From positions 44,042,700-44,106,699 of the forward strand of contig JAJKFL010000014.1 in NCBI GenBank assembly GCA_021186555.1: 64,000 nt of DNA, given 5' to 3'. Positions 21,801 to 33,663 of the stretch are shown here, one piece after another. This DNA is from Reticulitermes speratus. Lineage: Eukaryota > Arthropoda > Insecta > Blattodea > Rhinotermitidae. Position 1 is the stretch's first letter. Each line of letters opens with the position of its first letter. Below the pieces are notes generated by a model. That model made no database searches. It saw nothing but the letters and a program-made list of their open reading frames with translations, and was not told the origin of the DNA. Position numbers and translations under genes: made by a program.

Positions 21801-23852
21801 GTATGGTGTGGTCCTCACAACAAACAGCTATTGTTTGTATGTATGGTGTGGTCCTTGTAACAAACAGCTATTGTTTGTATGTATGGTGTGGTCCTTTACA
21901 ACAAACAGCTATTTGTATGTATTGTGGTTAAAAGTATTGTTGTATGAGGTGTGGTCCTCACAACAAACAGCTATTGTTTGTATGTATGGTGTGGTCCTCA
22001 ACAAACAGCTATTGTTTGTATGTATGGTGTGGTCCTTACAACAAACAGCTATTGTTTGTATGTATGGTGTGGTCCTCTTAAAAAAACAGCTATTGTTTGT
22101 ATGTATGGTGTGGTCCTTACAACAAACAGCTATTGTTTGTATGTATGGTGTGGTCCTCACAACAAACAGCTATTGTTTGTATGTATGGTGTGGTCCTCAC
22201 AACAAACAGCTATTGTTTGTATGTATGGTGTGGTCCTTTAAACAAACAGCTATTGTTTGTATGTATGGTGTGGTCCTTACAACAAACAGCTATTGTTTGT
22301 ATGTATGGTGTGGTCCTACAACAAACAGCTATTGTTTGTATGTATGGTGTGGTCCTCACTAACAAACAGCTATTGTTGTATGTATGGTGTGGTCCTTGCA
22401 ACAAACAGCTATTGTTTGTATGTATGGTGTGGTCCTCACAACAAACAGCTATTGTTTGTATGTATGGTGTGGTCCTCACAACAAACAGCTATTGTTTGTA
22501 TGTATGGTGTGGTCCTCACAACAAACAGCTATTGTTTGTATGTATGGTGTGGTCCTCACAACAAACAGCTATTGTTTGTATGTATGGTGTGGTCCTCTAC
22601 AACAAACAGCTATTGTTTGTATGTATGGGGTGTGGTCCTTACAACAAACAGCTATTGTTTGTATGTATGGTGTGTGGTCCTTACAACAAACAGCTATTGT
22701 TTGTATGTATGGTGTGGTCCTCACAACAACAGCTATTGTTTGTATGTATGGTGTGGTCCTCACAACAAACAGCTATTGTTTGTATGTATGGTGTGGTCCT
22801 CACAACAAACAGCTATTGTTTGTATGTATGGTGTGGTCCTACAACAAACAGCTATTGTTTGTATGTATGGTGTGGTCCTCACAACAAACAGCTATTGTTT
22901 GTATGTATGGTGTGGTCCTCACAACAAACAGCTATTGTTTGTATGTATGGTGTGGTCCTCACAACAAACAGCTATTGTTTGTATGTATGGTGTGGTCCTC
23001 ACAACAAACAGCTATTGTTTGTATGTATGGTGTGGTCCTCACAACAAACAGCTATTGTTTGTATGTATGGTGTGGTCCTTGTAACAAACAGCTATTGTTT
23101 GTATGTATGGTGTGGTCCTTACAACAAACAGCTATTATTTGTATGTATGGTGTGGTCCTTGTAACAAAACAGCTATTGTTTGTATGTATGGTGTGGTCCT
23201 CACAACAAACAGCTATTGTTTGTATGTATGGTGTGGTCCTTGTAACAAACAGCTATTGTTTGTATGTATGGTGTGGTCCTTACAACAAACAGCTATTGTT
23301 TGTATGTATGGTGTGGTCCTCACAACAAACAGCTATTGTTTGTATGTATGGTGTGGTCCTCACAACAAACAGCTATTGTTTGTATGTATGGTGTGGTCCT
23401 CACAACAAACAGCTATTGTTTGTATGTATGGTGTGGTCCTTGTAACAAACAGCTATTGTTTGTATGTATGGTGTGGTCCTTACAACAAACAGCTATTATT
23501 TGTATGTATGGTGTGGTCCTTGTAACAAACAGCTATTGTTTGTATGTATGGTGTGGTCCTTGTAACAAATAACTATTGTTTGTATGTATGGTGTGGTCCT
23601 TACAACAAACAGCTATTGTTTGTATGTATGGTGTGGTCCTTGTAACAAACAGCTATTGTTTGTATGTATGGTGTGGTCCTCACAACAAACAGCTATTGTT
23701 TGTATGTATGGTGTGGTCCTTGTAACAAACAGCTATTGTTTGTATGTATGGTGTGGTCCTTGTAACAAACAGCTATTGTTTGTATGTATGGTGTGGTCCT
23801 TACAACAAACAGCTATTGTTTGTATGTATGGTGTGGTCCTTACAACAAACAG
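18838..23852. repeat. 40-bp tandem array (~125 copies)
   Basis: The unit is TGTTTGTATGTATGGTGTGG plus tccttgtaacaaacagctat. It contains the inverted repeat ACAAAC…GTTTGT across the unit boundary. One position comes in three states: ccttgtaac, ccttacaac and cctcacaac. The left edge is all gtaac, the centre is mostly cacaac, and gtaac returns at the right. A 45-bp interruption lies at 20272-20318. Single-base losses are concentrated at about 20690-22840. All forward frames are open, giving artefactual frames of up to 426 codons. Confidence 0.98.
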
Positions 23853-24931
23853 CTGTTGTTTCCCGTAACAATTAGTTGATTATAAAGGTCCTGTGCTGCA
23901 GGAATTGGCTTGTTGAAGGTGAAGTTGAGGCTTCAGGTAGCCGTGCCATACCTCAGGCTGGTGCTGGTTGGCCTGTCATCGCGGAGACCCTGGGTCAGTC
24001 CCAGGTCAGTCCGTGTGAGATTTGTAGGACACAAGTGGCACTGGGATAGGTTTTCCTCCGAGTGGTTTGTTTTTCTTCTGTCTGTGTTATTTCGCCAGTG
24101 TTTCTTATTCGCCTTCATTTTAAAGCTGCGGACAAAGCAATGCTCTTGAGGCAATCGGGAGAGCACTGGACAGAAAGTACTGAACCTTCAGAAGGCAAAT
24201 GAGTGCAAGTCTTGGCTGGGTACTTGCTTCTCTGTCCGCATCCGTATATGTTAGGTATGTTAGGTATGTTAGGTATGTTAGGTTGGGGCTGTAAGGGCTA
24301 AATGTCTGTTGGGAAGCAGCTTACATCGAGGACGGTGATGTAGGCTAGGCATGTAGTATGCATGGGTGAGACGAGTATTTCATTGAAGATTTTGGTCGCA
24401 AAACGTGAAGTGGAGCCACTGTGGGAGGAAGGTGTTGAAGTGGCACTTCAGGAGGCTGTAACGCTGTATAGGGACCAGAGTCTGTTTGCGTACACGACAA
24501 CGTACCTCCGATTTAACAATAATAGGCATGGAATTCCTTGGCAGCTCTGCGACGGTCAGCTTCTCAAGACGTACCCGACTCCGTCCGGCTAACATTTGGA
24601 TTTTGTGTACAGCCTGCATGCAAGTGAAAGAAGTTCTAACCAGAGAAGAATGTTCCTGGAATTTTGTGGGCGTAATGTCTTTCTGGGCACGAGATTATGT
24701 TTTGCAGTACCTTTGTGGCAAGCGTTCTTGTGAGGAGTGACTTACACAGTGTGTTTGTACGGACTGTGTCGCTAGTATTACCACCATGCATCCCAAGGCA
24801 ACGCCAATATGAACGGCTGGGTTAAAATATTAATAACACGTGGAAAAAGCGGAGACCAGATTTGCTAACAGAGGAACCGAGATGAAGCTCGCGTAAGAAA
24901 TGTTAAAGCCGACAGGCCTGTATATCTGTAT
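23853..24931. other. Intergenic with one SINE D copy
   Basis: A four-fold (ttaggtatg) repeat lies at 24250-24283. Short frames at 24362-24740 show no domain. SINE D at 23937-24120 is listed separately. Confidence 0.5.
23937..24120 (+). mobile_element. SINE family D, diverged copy
   Basis: Head gccataccTCAGgctggtgc, B-box region altered, then gtgagatttgtaggacacaa gtggcactgggataggtttt aligned with the copy at 33474. Many substitutions make it an old insertion. Confidence 0.7.
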
Positions 24932-25050
24932 ACAGGGTGTCTGTCTTATCATGTCTCTGAGCTCGACACTTGTCACGGTTGGTCTCGGCGGATGCAGGCC
25001 GTCTATGCGATAAAGTTGCTCTGCTCGGGGACAAGATAAAAGGAACAGGT
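24932..25050. mobile_element. MITE family E copy
   Basis: The ends are TACAGGGTGTCTGTCTTATC at the left and, in reverse complement, TACCTGTTCCTTTTATCTTG at the right, with TA at both edges. The centre resembles 40852-40970. It is non-coding. Confidence 0.65.
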
Positions 25051-25618
25051 ACGCGTTTCCCGCCCATGTTGTGGTCCCTGTGTTTGTCAGTAGTGCAGTA
25101 TGTAGCAAATAGAGCTGTGAAGAACGAATAACGGTAAGGAATTGAGGTTTGTTCGTGCGATTGAGAAACGACTGTGAGTGATGATACGAATCACAGTAAA
25201 AACTACAGCAGTAGACACACTTGAACATCGCTTTGACAGCCATGGCTGCCGTACATATTGGAAAGGGTACGGGGTGAACTTTGTAACGTGTTTCGGTGTT
25301 CTGTGTTAAGTCCGCCGTGCGAAACAGGAAACTGACAGAAATTGCAATTTTATACGACGTTTGCAATGTTCTTACGTCACGTGCGGGAAATACCGTCCTT
25401 TGCGCGGGGCATGGCAAACTTTCTTTGTCAGTATCGAGCCAACTGACACTCTGCAGTAGTCTGTAGCTAAAATTTAAATGAGGAAAGACGCTCAAATTAA
25501 CAAATTACTCGTTTATTCACGTAATTAAAAGAACGATCTGGAAATTGATTTTCCAACCGCACCCGGGAAGTCGATCGCAGTACTTCAGCATCGCTTTACC
25601 AACCATGGCTACCGTGCT
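25051..25618. other. Intergenic, includes left copy of a local duplication
   Basis: Positions 25226-25370 are homologous to 25589-25990 once the SINE C insertion there is removed. The 221-codon minus-strand frame at 24830-25495 crosses the family E MITE and this repeat, so I do not support it as a gene. Confidence 0.5.
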
Positions 25619-25923
25619 TATTGGTACGAGTAAAGGTAAAGGTAAAGCAATCCCATTACAGGCCTGGACAGGCCCTTAGGGTTCCAGGAGGTTGAGGCTC
25701 CCAGATTTCTAGACAATCGGCACATGAAGGTGGTAAGGTTGTCAGCCCTACGCACCGGCTGCCTTTACCCCCCAGGACATATTCCTGGTACTCATTTCTG
25801 TTAGAGGCTGAGTCGACCCCAGGGCCATAGTGCGACCGGAAGGATTATGTGAATTGAACCATCGGGAATCGAACCCGCGGCCTTGCAACATATAGCGCAG
25901 TGCCTCAACCAAATGATATTGGT
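25619..25923 (-). mobile_element. SINE family C, full length
   Basis: Minus-strand head with B box gcgggttcgattcccgat (25864-25881 on the plus strand), body ggcctggacaggcccttagg and tail (TTTACC)n. The 7-bp repeat tattggt flanks it (25619-25625, 25917-25923). The related sequence at 25226-25264 has one uninterrupted tattgg, in effect an empty site. Confidence 0.85.
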
Positions 25924-26618
25924 TTTCACAGTGTGAGTGTTGTCTGTTAGGTCCGCGATAGGAAACAGAACAGTTGTGTGTTTGTATGAAGTTCTGATTG
26001 ACACTCAGGGAACTTTACATATCGATGTGCGTTAGGCTCCCACCTGTGTTTCAAATGAAAACCCCCCTGCAGACTTCTGGGTCTATCGACCTGTGGGTCA
26101 CGCCACTAGAACCACCGATCTTCCGACTAGGCGTTTCTGTTCCTGAATGCCATGCGCAGATTATGTGGCAATCTGACGGACATCGAGATGAATCGGCTTA
26201 GACAACAGCTGAGAGGTATTACCGAAACGTCACCACAAAATTACGCTCAGCGGAGGGATTAGCAATACGAACGATCCACTACAACTACTGTATGGTCACG
26301 GTCAGCTGTCGGTCAGGAAGAATATTCTTTGCCTGTATTTAAATGCGGTCACGCTGACGTCACGGGTATTCTTGGAAAGAGCATTTGACAGAAAGTAACG
26401 CGATTACCGCCAGATATTCTACTGGTTAAGTTCTGAACATGTTTAAAGCAAAATGAACTGCGCTTGAATGTGTTCAGTGTGAACACTGTACCGATATCCC
26501 TGACCGTGAGCGTACCTTGAGCTGAGTGTGAGTGTGAATCAAACTCAACGCACCAGTATGTTATACAGAAAATGGACAAGAAGTGTTTGGTGTATAGTTA
26601 GTGTCTTCTGTATTGGTA
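25924..26618. other. Intergenic, unassigned
   Basis: The first ~70 bp complete the duplicated segment interrupted by SINE C. No gene is recognised beyond it. Confidence 0.45.
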
Positions 26619-27350
26619 TCACAGCAGTTTGATGTCAACAGTAGCTGGATGTTACAGCAGCTGGATGTCAACAGTAGCTGGTGTCAACAGTAGCTAGATG
26701 TCACAGCAGCTACATGTCAACAGCAGCTGGGTGTCAATAATAGCTGGACGTCACAGTAGCTGGATGTTACAGCAGCTGGATGTCAACAGTAGCTGGATGT
26801 CACAGCAGCTACATGTCAACAGCAGCTGGGTGTCATAATAGCTGGACGTCACAGTAGCTGGATGTCACAGCAGCTGATGTCACAGCAACTGGATGTCAAC
26901 AGTAGCTGGATGTCAACAGTAGCTGGGTGTCATAATAGCTGGATGTCAACAGCAGCTGGGTGTCACAGCAGCTGGATGTCAACAGTAGCTGGATGTCAAC
27001 AGTAGCTGTATGTCAACAATAGCTGGATGTCAACAGTAGCTGGATGTCACAGCAGCTACATGTCAACAGCAGCTGGGTGTCAATAATAGCTGGACGTCAC
27101 AGTAGCTGGATGTCACAGCAACTGATGTCAACAGTAGCTGGGTGTCAATAATAGCTGGATGTCAATAGCTGGATGTCACAGCAGCTGGATGTCAACAGTA
27201 GCTTATGTCAACAATAGCTGGATGTCACAGTAGCTGGATGTCAACAGTAGCTGTATGTCAACAATAGCTGGATGTCACAGCTGGATGTCAACAGTAGCTG
27301 GATGTCAACAGTAGGTGTATGTCAACAGTAGTGGATGTCACAGTAGCTGG
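26619..27350. repeat. ~17-bp degenerate tandem array (~42 copies)
   Basis: The unit is approximately agctggatgtcaacagt, with variants cacagc, ggtgtcaataat and gacgtcacagt. A longer block (tcacagcagctacatgtcaa, then cagcagctgggtgtca) recurs at about 26701, 26803 and 27048, showing block-wise duplication within the array. Confidence 0.93.
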
Positions 27351-28112
27351 CTGCTTCAGGCACCCTCATGTCTGTTTCCTGATCAGTTTGCCTGTCGTTT
27401 TTGTCTGCCGATGTTCGCCACAACTGCAGTCATTACCGTCATGTGGTAACGGCGTTCAGTGGCTGTCACGGGAAGGACTGCAGTCATTACCGTCATGTGG
27501 TAACGGCGTTCAGTGGCTGTCACGGGAAGGACTGCAGCGACTGGGCAGCGTCGGTTGATGCTTTGAACATGCGAGCGGCTGTATTGGTGTGTCTTTCGAA
27601 AAACTATGACCTCAGTTTCCGAAGATGCTGTCGTCTGGCATGTGACGCAGTATGGTCTGTTAGAAATATGGGACGTTTCGGACGAATCCACTGCTTCCAT
27701 AATCAGGGTAGAAGAGTCAAGAAGACGATATTCAGCATTTATTGCGTAGTTGCCTGTTGTAGGCGAAACTGTGCGTCTGGTTGTGCCGAAGACGTCAGAG
27801 ACTAGCAATAATAGCGTCCTTATTCTATCTGACAGCTATCGTTTGTCTCTTCCTGCCACTTCTTTCCCACGCGTGAGGTCGGCCGACAGAGTGGGCTGCG
27901 ATCGGACAGGAAGTGGCAGCCGATAGTTGGCAGACAAAACAATGACCTGTATATTTTCTTAAATTCTCGTCCCATCTACGTCTAGATGGCCCCAGTGGTT
28001 TCTGATTTCCTTCAGAGTTTCCGATCAAAAATGTACACAACTTTCTCTATTTCTCGATGCGTGTTAGATGTCCTGTCTATCCCACTTTCCTTAAATTGGT
28101 CTCTACTATACT
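27351..28112. other. Intergenic with a 54-bp direct duplication
   Basis: A 54-bp segment starting actgcagtcattaccgtcat is present twice in tandem at 27423-27530. Positions 27822-27943 form an imperfect hairpin that I could not assign. The 134-141 codon frames on opposite strands both owe part of their length to the duplication and show no domain. Confidence 0.55.
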
Positions 28113-28290
28113 TCTGGAGACGGGCCCTGGGGCCCACCCAGCCTCCTGTACAATGGGTAAAGCGGCCGGGGCGTGGCGCTAACCACCCACCAATCTAGCG
28201 CCGAGATTAAAGAAAGAGCAAAGGTATACCTGTACTCCCCCTCTGGGCCTTCATGAACTTTACCTTTACCTTTACCTTTACCTTTACTGT
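28113..28290 (+). mobile_element. SINE family B, 5'-truncated
   Basis: The 3' portion reads taaagcggccggggcgtggc, then cactccccctctgggccttc. It ends in a (TTTACC)n tail at about 28260-28289. The head is missing. Confidence 0.85.
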
Positions 28291-28571
28291 ACATCTGTAT
28301 TCTTAAAAGTCCAGGTTTGCACAAAGTGAACAAACGGTGTCGTGTGAGCAGAGGTGCCTCGTATTGGTAAAGACGTTTAGAAGCTGGGGATTTTGACGTC
28401 AACAGTCTTGTGGATTTGCACCTTGTGGTATACCCTGTTTACCAGATGCTGTGGTAACCCAGAATAACAGTATGAATCTTTACCTATATTTCTAAGAGCC
28501 TCCTATCTTACGAGAGATAGGTGGAACAGGGCAAGTACTCAGTTCTGGTAGCCACAAGTAAGAGATTTACT

Positions 28572-29366
28572 GTAGAGATGCCTATACCATGTTTAACAGC
28601 TGTAGAGATGCCCTCTAGCTACGACGCGAGTGCCGTAGTACAGTTTAACAGCTGTAGAGGTTAATGTGAGTGCCTCTAGCTACCAGTGTTTAACAGCTGT
28701 AGAGATGCCCTGCTAGCTACCAGTGTTTAACAGCTGTAGAGATGCCCGCTAGCTACCAGTGTTTAACAGCTGTAGAGATAGCTAGCTACAGTGTTTAACA
28801 GTGTAGAGATGCCCGCTAGCTACCAGTGTTTAACAGCTGTAGAGATGCCTGCTAGCTACCAGTGTTTAACAGCTGTAGAGATGCCGCTTACGGTTTACGC
28901 TGTAGAGAGCCGTAGTCAGTGTTTAACAGCTGTAGAGATGCCCTACTACCATTTACATGTAGATCTAGCCAGTGTTTAACAGCTGTAGAGATGCCCCTAG
29001 CTAGCTACCAGTGTTTAACAGCTGTAGATGCTTAGCTACCGTGTAAGCTGTAGAGATCCTAGCTACAGTGTTTAACAGCTGTAGAGATGCCCGCTAGCTA
29101 CCAGTGTTTATGCCGGCTAGCTACCAGTGTTTAACAGACTGTAAAGATGTCCGCTAGCTACCAGTGTTTATGCCGGCTAGCTACCAGTGTTTACAGATGT
29201 AAAGATGCCCGCTAGCTACCAGTGTTTAACAGCTGTAGAGATGCCCGATAGCTACCAGTGTTTAACAGCTGTAGATATGCCGTAGCTACCAGTGTTTAAC
29301 AGCTGTAGAGATGCCGGCTAGCTACCAGTGTTTAACAGCTGTAGAGATGCCCGATAGCTACCAGAG
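28572..29366. repeat. Degenerate 36-bp tandem array (~22 copies)
   Basis: The unit is approximately agtgtttaacagctgtagag plus atgcccgctagctacc. Nearly every copy carries indels, in contrast to the neighbouring 30-bp array. Two identical truncated copies lie at about 29100-29127 and 29160-29187. Confidence 0.92.
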
Positions 29367-29922
29367 TGTACAGCATTCTGGTCAGCTCCCTGCTGACGTC
29401 ACCCGGAAATTAAAGGTAGAAATTCACATCCGTTGAAACTTCGTGCTAAGCGTCTGCCTTCCTGTTACAGTTTAAATTTTATGAGACTGTACAGTGGATT
29501 AGCTTGGAGGCCGAGCACTGGATCATTCATAAGTCGCGGTGACGTCACATCCGGATCAATACACGGGGGCGCTGCGATCGCGTATGTGTTTCTGCTATTT
29601 CCACCCCCACCATAGCTCCATCTGCAGATTCGGCCAGAAAACGAGGGTTTGAGGGGGATGAAGTGGGCAGTGATCCAGCGCTTGTTACCAGTGCCATGTC
29701 CATGTCCATGTCCATGTCCATCGGCTACAATGCACGCAGACGGTGATCGGCCTCGTCAGGTGCATTCTTGTCAGCGTCTGAGGATCCTTCAGCTTGCTGC
29801 CGGGTTAAAGGAATCAGCAGAACAAAGCTAGCAGCCGCTGCTTGCTGCTTGTGGTGCTGCGGACCGGGCAAGGTGGACCGGTGCAGAGCCGGATGGAGGG
29901 TCATGGAGGCAAAGTTGGATCA
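29367..29922. other. Intergenic
   Basis: A (CCATGT)n run of about five copies lies at 29693-29722. No gene is recognised. Confidence 0.5.
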
Positions 29923-30456
29923 CGGATAATGCACTGACGGAGGATAGTTGGGCGGATAATGCACTGACGGAGGATAGTTGGGCGGATAATGCACTGACGG
30001 AGGATAGTTGGGCGGATAATGCTGACGGAGGATAGTTGGGCGGATAATGCACTGACGGAGGATAGTTGGGCGGATAATGCACTGACGGAGGATAGTTGGG
30101 CGGATAATGAACTGACGGAGGATAGTTGGGCGGATAATGCACTGACGGAGGATAGTTGGGCGGATAATGCACTGACTGAGGATAGTTGGGCGGATAATGC
30201 TGACGGAGGATAGTTGGGCGGATAATGCACTGACGGAGGATAGTTGGGACGTACAATGCACTGACGGAGGATAGTTAGGCGGATAATGCACTGACGGAGG
30301 ATAGTTGGGTAGATAATGCACTGACTGATGATAGTTGGGCGGATAATGCACTGACGGAGGATAGTTGGGCGGATAATGAACTGACGGAGGATAGTTGGGC
30401 GGATAATGCACTGACGGAGGATAGTTGGGCGGATAATGCACTGACGGAGGATAGTT
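29923..30456. repeat. 30-bp tandem array (~18 copies)
   Basis: The unit is gataatgcactgacggagga plus tagttgggcg. Copies are very similar, and a few lack the cac triplet. The period is a multiple of three, so open frames on both strands are expected and carry no coding weight. Confidence 0.97.
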
Positions 30457-31332
30457 CCACTGACGATAAAACATGGATGTACGAAAGATAGATGGGATGG
30501 GCGGATATACGGATACAGCGCAACATGCTTCACAGCTGTACGAATGCACCTGCTGCTGTATTTATCGCCATCCTTTGTGCTTCTTTTAACTTATAGCAAT
30601 ATGAAATTAACCGGGACACGGCCAACGGCCTAATCGCGAGCACGACGATTCAACTGTGCGCAGTTTATTGCTGTTTTTTGTGCGAACCAAGAACAAAACA
30701 ACCGACTGGCAACGACCGACACTCGTACGAATTCGCGAGGTATTCGGTTTGAATCCAATCGGAACACTGACCATCCTGACAGCTTTGTCGTGATTTAACT
30801 CAGTGCCTCCAAGCAAATGCAGCGATACTACTTGAATGACGTCACGGCCGCTTCCTCGCAAATCTTTTCCAGTTAAGCATTCATCAATCAGTATGTCAGT
30901 TGACGCCGTGTCGCTAAATAAACCGCTTTAGGGTGACCTGGCGTGTCACAGAGCGACGGCACGGACAGCAGTCCGGGGGGCTGAAACGCGTGCCATTACG
31001 CTTGATGTCGGTCATACCAGACTCTTGGGATGTACCGTTGGAGCACATTTGTGTACCGTTTTGGTTGACTGAATAATTTGTTAGCTGCTCACACTACACG
31101 CTGATAACACACAAAGCACACGGTGCTGCGCTCGCAGACACCGGTTTTTATTTTGTGCAGTGCGCTGTCACTGTAAGCTAATTAATTAATAGGCAGTTTC
31201 TAACAGTGTTATTACAGTTCTGTCGTTTAATAATACACACAGCCATTATGTTTCCTGCATCTCTCCTTGTTTTCAGCTCGTGACTTTCCCACTTATACCT
31301 CGCATTATGTAAGCATTTTCCTATATTTTTTC
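30457..31332. other. Intergenic, unassigned
   Basis: No gene or known element is recognised in this stretch. Confidence 0.45.
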
Positions 31333-31853
31333 CCCCAATGGCGCAACAGCCCCTAGTGGGCCAGGTAAAGGTAAAGGTCACCCTAGAACAGGTCATGAAG
31401 GCCCAGAGGGGGAGTAGAGGTATAGCTGTACTGTTTCTGTAACCTCAGCGCTAGATGGGGATGGGTGGTCAACACCACGCCCCGGCCGCTTTACCCCCGG
31501 GAATGACCCGGTACCCAATGTATAGGAGGCTGGGTAGGCCCCAGGGCCGGTCTGGACGGGTGCTGAAAATCTCGCCCCCACCGGGATTCGATCCCCGGAC
31601 CGTCCAGCTCGTAGCGAGTCGCTATACCGACTATGCTATCCCGGCCTACGAGGCTTCACGATCACACTCACACACACCACACTCGGTATGACTCCTCTGG
31701 ACGAGTGATCAGCCCGACGCAGAGACCTCTACCTGACAGCACACAATACTCACAAGAGACAGACATCCATGCCCCCGGCGGGATTCGAACCCACAATCCC
31801 AGCAAGCGAGCGACCGCAGACCGACGCCTTAGACCGCGCGGCCACTGGGATCG
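31333..31853 (-). mobile_element. SINE family A split by a nested SINE B
   Basis: The 3' end of SINE A is at 31333-31363 and the rest, including the tRNA-Leu-like head (B box near 31780-31795), at 31650-31853. The intervening 31364-31649 is a SINE B. Confidence 0.87.
31364..31649 (-). mobile_element. SINE family B, full length, nested in SINE A
   Basis: Minus strand: tRNA-like head with A-box region ATAGCATAGTCGGTATAGCG and B box GGGGATCGAATCCCGG, body cggccggggcgtggtgttga, then an (ACCTTT)n tail seen as ggtaaaggtaaagg on the plus strand. It matches 32845-33131 throughout. Confidence 0.88.
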
Positions 31854-32832
31854 GCGCTTTCACTAAATTATACTTCTGTAATTTTGGCGCTCTGAGCAGT
31901 TTTGCTAATTCCTAAACTCGTCACTTAAACTTAACCACTTTCTTTCCAAAAGTCAATCTCCGTATCTGCTGTCCTGTCAGTTGCGTACACAACTACTGGC
32001 ATTGTACTCAGCTCTGCTGTGAACGTACCCTCCTCTTCCACCTCGCCCCTTAAGCCCCTCGATTGCGAAATGCCAGTTAATATGAAGCCGTTTCTGCTTA
32101 GGTATGATGTATAGAGAAGTAGAGGTATAATTCCACTCATTCCTAACTTCGATATGTGATGGAGAAGAATGGTACACGCGCTCGATTCTGCAACCGTTTT
32201 ACGAATGGGGAAAGATTTCCAGGCACCTGTCTTAGTAGGAAGGTGGATTGGACACAGGGGTAGTGGGATTGCAGTCGAGAGGAAAGCTGTGTTGTTAAGT
32301 GATTAATGTAAGGAAAGCGTCGATTGGTAAGATTATGTGCATGGTAGCGTCTGTGACATGTATAAACTGGAGTGGCACTGGAGTGGCACCGACGGGTAGG
32401 AAAACGAAGTGGTCGCACGGAACCCTGTCCTAGTGCCACTTTGTCCACCAGAACCTCACCCAGGTCTGTCTTCTGTTTCGCAATCGAACTCCGATTACCA
32501 GGTCGTACAGCATGACGGAACGGTGTTGGTGGGAACAGAGCAGTCTCGCTACTGCTAAGTATCGGGGTGTCCTGGGTTCGAATATCAGCCCGTAACCGGT
32601 TGTACTAACTTTTGAAATGTTTCGAGCCCACGACATTGCCTTCGACATGTTTCCGGTCTGTTCTACTGACACATCGTCAAGAACTGTAAATTCTGTCATT
32701 CCTTACTTTCACATTTTCAGTCACAGGTGTCATTAACAGATACGCAAGTCCATTTCCTACCCAATAGTGAACACACTGCGTTCCCATTACCAATGCCATT
32801 CCATACAGCTGTTTAAGGAAATTATTATGTTT
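31854..32832. other. Intergenic with SINE relics
   Basis: Positions 32104-32160 resemble SINE B (agaagtagaggtataattcc). Positions 32425-32520 resemble SINE D in minus orientation (tagtgccactttgtccacca). No gene is recognised. Confidence 0.5.
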
Positions 32833-32844
32833 ATCGTGAGAAAG

Positions 32845-33131
32845 TTAAAGGTAAAGCTCTCCCTAGAACAGGCCATGAAGGCCCAGAGGGGGAGAAGAGG
32901 TATAGTTCTACTCTTTCTTTAACCCTGGCACTAGATGAGGGTGGGTGGTCAACTCCACGCCCCGGCCGCTTTACCCCCGGGAAAGAGACCCGGTATCCAT
33001 TGTACAGGAGGCTGGTTGGACCCCAGGGCCGGTCTGGACGGGTGCGGAAAATCTCGCCCCCACCGGGATTCGATCCCCGGACCGTCCAGCTCGTAGCGAG
33101 TCTCTATACCGACTGAGCTATCGCGGCCCAC
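32845..33131 (-). mobile_element. SINE family B, full length with target duplication
   Basis: Head with A box TAGCTCAGTCGG and B box GGGGATCGAATCCCGG (33063-33080 on the plus strand). The flanks atcgtgagaaag (32833-32844) and atcgtgacaaag (33132-33143) match at 11 of 12 bases. This is the best reference copy in the window. Confidence 0.9.
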
Positions 33132-33473
33132 ATCGTGACAAAGGTACTTAGCATGTGAACAGTGGTGTAGCGAGTGTTGCAGAGTGCAAGGGGCCGCAAA
33201 AAGAGCGGCAAAATGAATATTTTAAATTTAATACTTGATTTCCTGCACCAAACAAATTTGAAACTATTCAGGCAAATGGAAGGCAATACAATAAATACTG
33301 CGATGTTCTTAAATTCGTAGCGGCCGTTGTGACTGGCCGCCCCAGGCGTCACAAGACCTGTCTGTGCCACTGCACGTTGGTACACTGTGCGGGAAAAATG
33401 CAACTGTACAGTTTTTGTAGGCGGGTATATCAGTCAGCACTGTGGTTGAGAGGTTGGTATCACTGTAAGACGA

Positions 33474-33663
33474 AAGATGACGGTGCCATGGCTCAGGTGG
33501 TCAGTCGCCGGCCTCTCACCGCTGATGCCCGGGTTCGATCCCAGGTCAGTCCATTTGAGATTTGTGGTGGACAAAGTGGCCTTGGGACAGGTTTCCCCCG
33601 AGTTCTTCAGTTTTCCCCTGTCAATTTCATTCCACCGGTGCTCCATTACTTGTAAAAATGAAA
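33474..33663 (+). mobile_element. SINE family D, near full length
   Basis: tRNA-like head CCATGGCTCAGGTGGTCAGT with B box CCGGGTTCGATCCCAGG, body tgtggtggacaaagtggcct, then ccgagttcttcagttttccc. Its 3' end abuts the Tc1/mariner element that follows. Confidence 0.87.

Noticed and set aside
24250..24283. (TTAGGTATG)n resembling the insect telomere repeat TTAGG
   Set aside because: The period is 9, only about four copies exist, and no pure TTAGG run is present, so it is a short simple repeat.
24830..25495. 221-codon minus-strand frame as a gene
   Set aside because: It crosses a MITE and a duplicated non-coding segment, and shows no recognisable domain.
26210..26236. Hammerhead-like motif around accgaaacgtcacc
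   Set aside because: The upstream core reads CTGAGAG rather than CTGANGA, and stem I does not pair.
27822..27943. MITE from the imperfect hairpin ctatcg…cgatag
   Set aside because: Pairing is patchy, no clear terminal repeat or target duplication exists, and no second copy is seen.
28572..29366. CAGCTG and GCTAGC palindromes in the 36-bp units as functional sites
   Set aside because: Six-base palindromes are expected by chance in about half of units this long, and the units are decayed.
32845..33131. Functional tRNA gene at the SINE head
   Set aside because: A and B boxes are present, but the acceptor stem does not close, the sequence continues into a SINE body, and related copies exist nearby.
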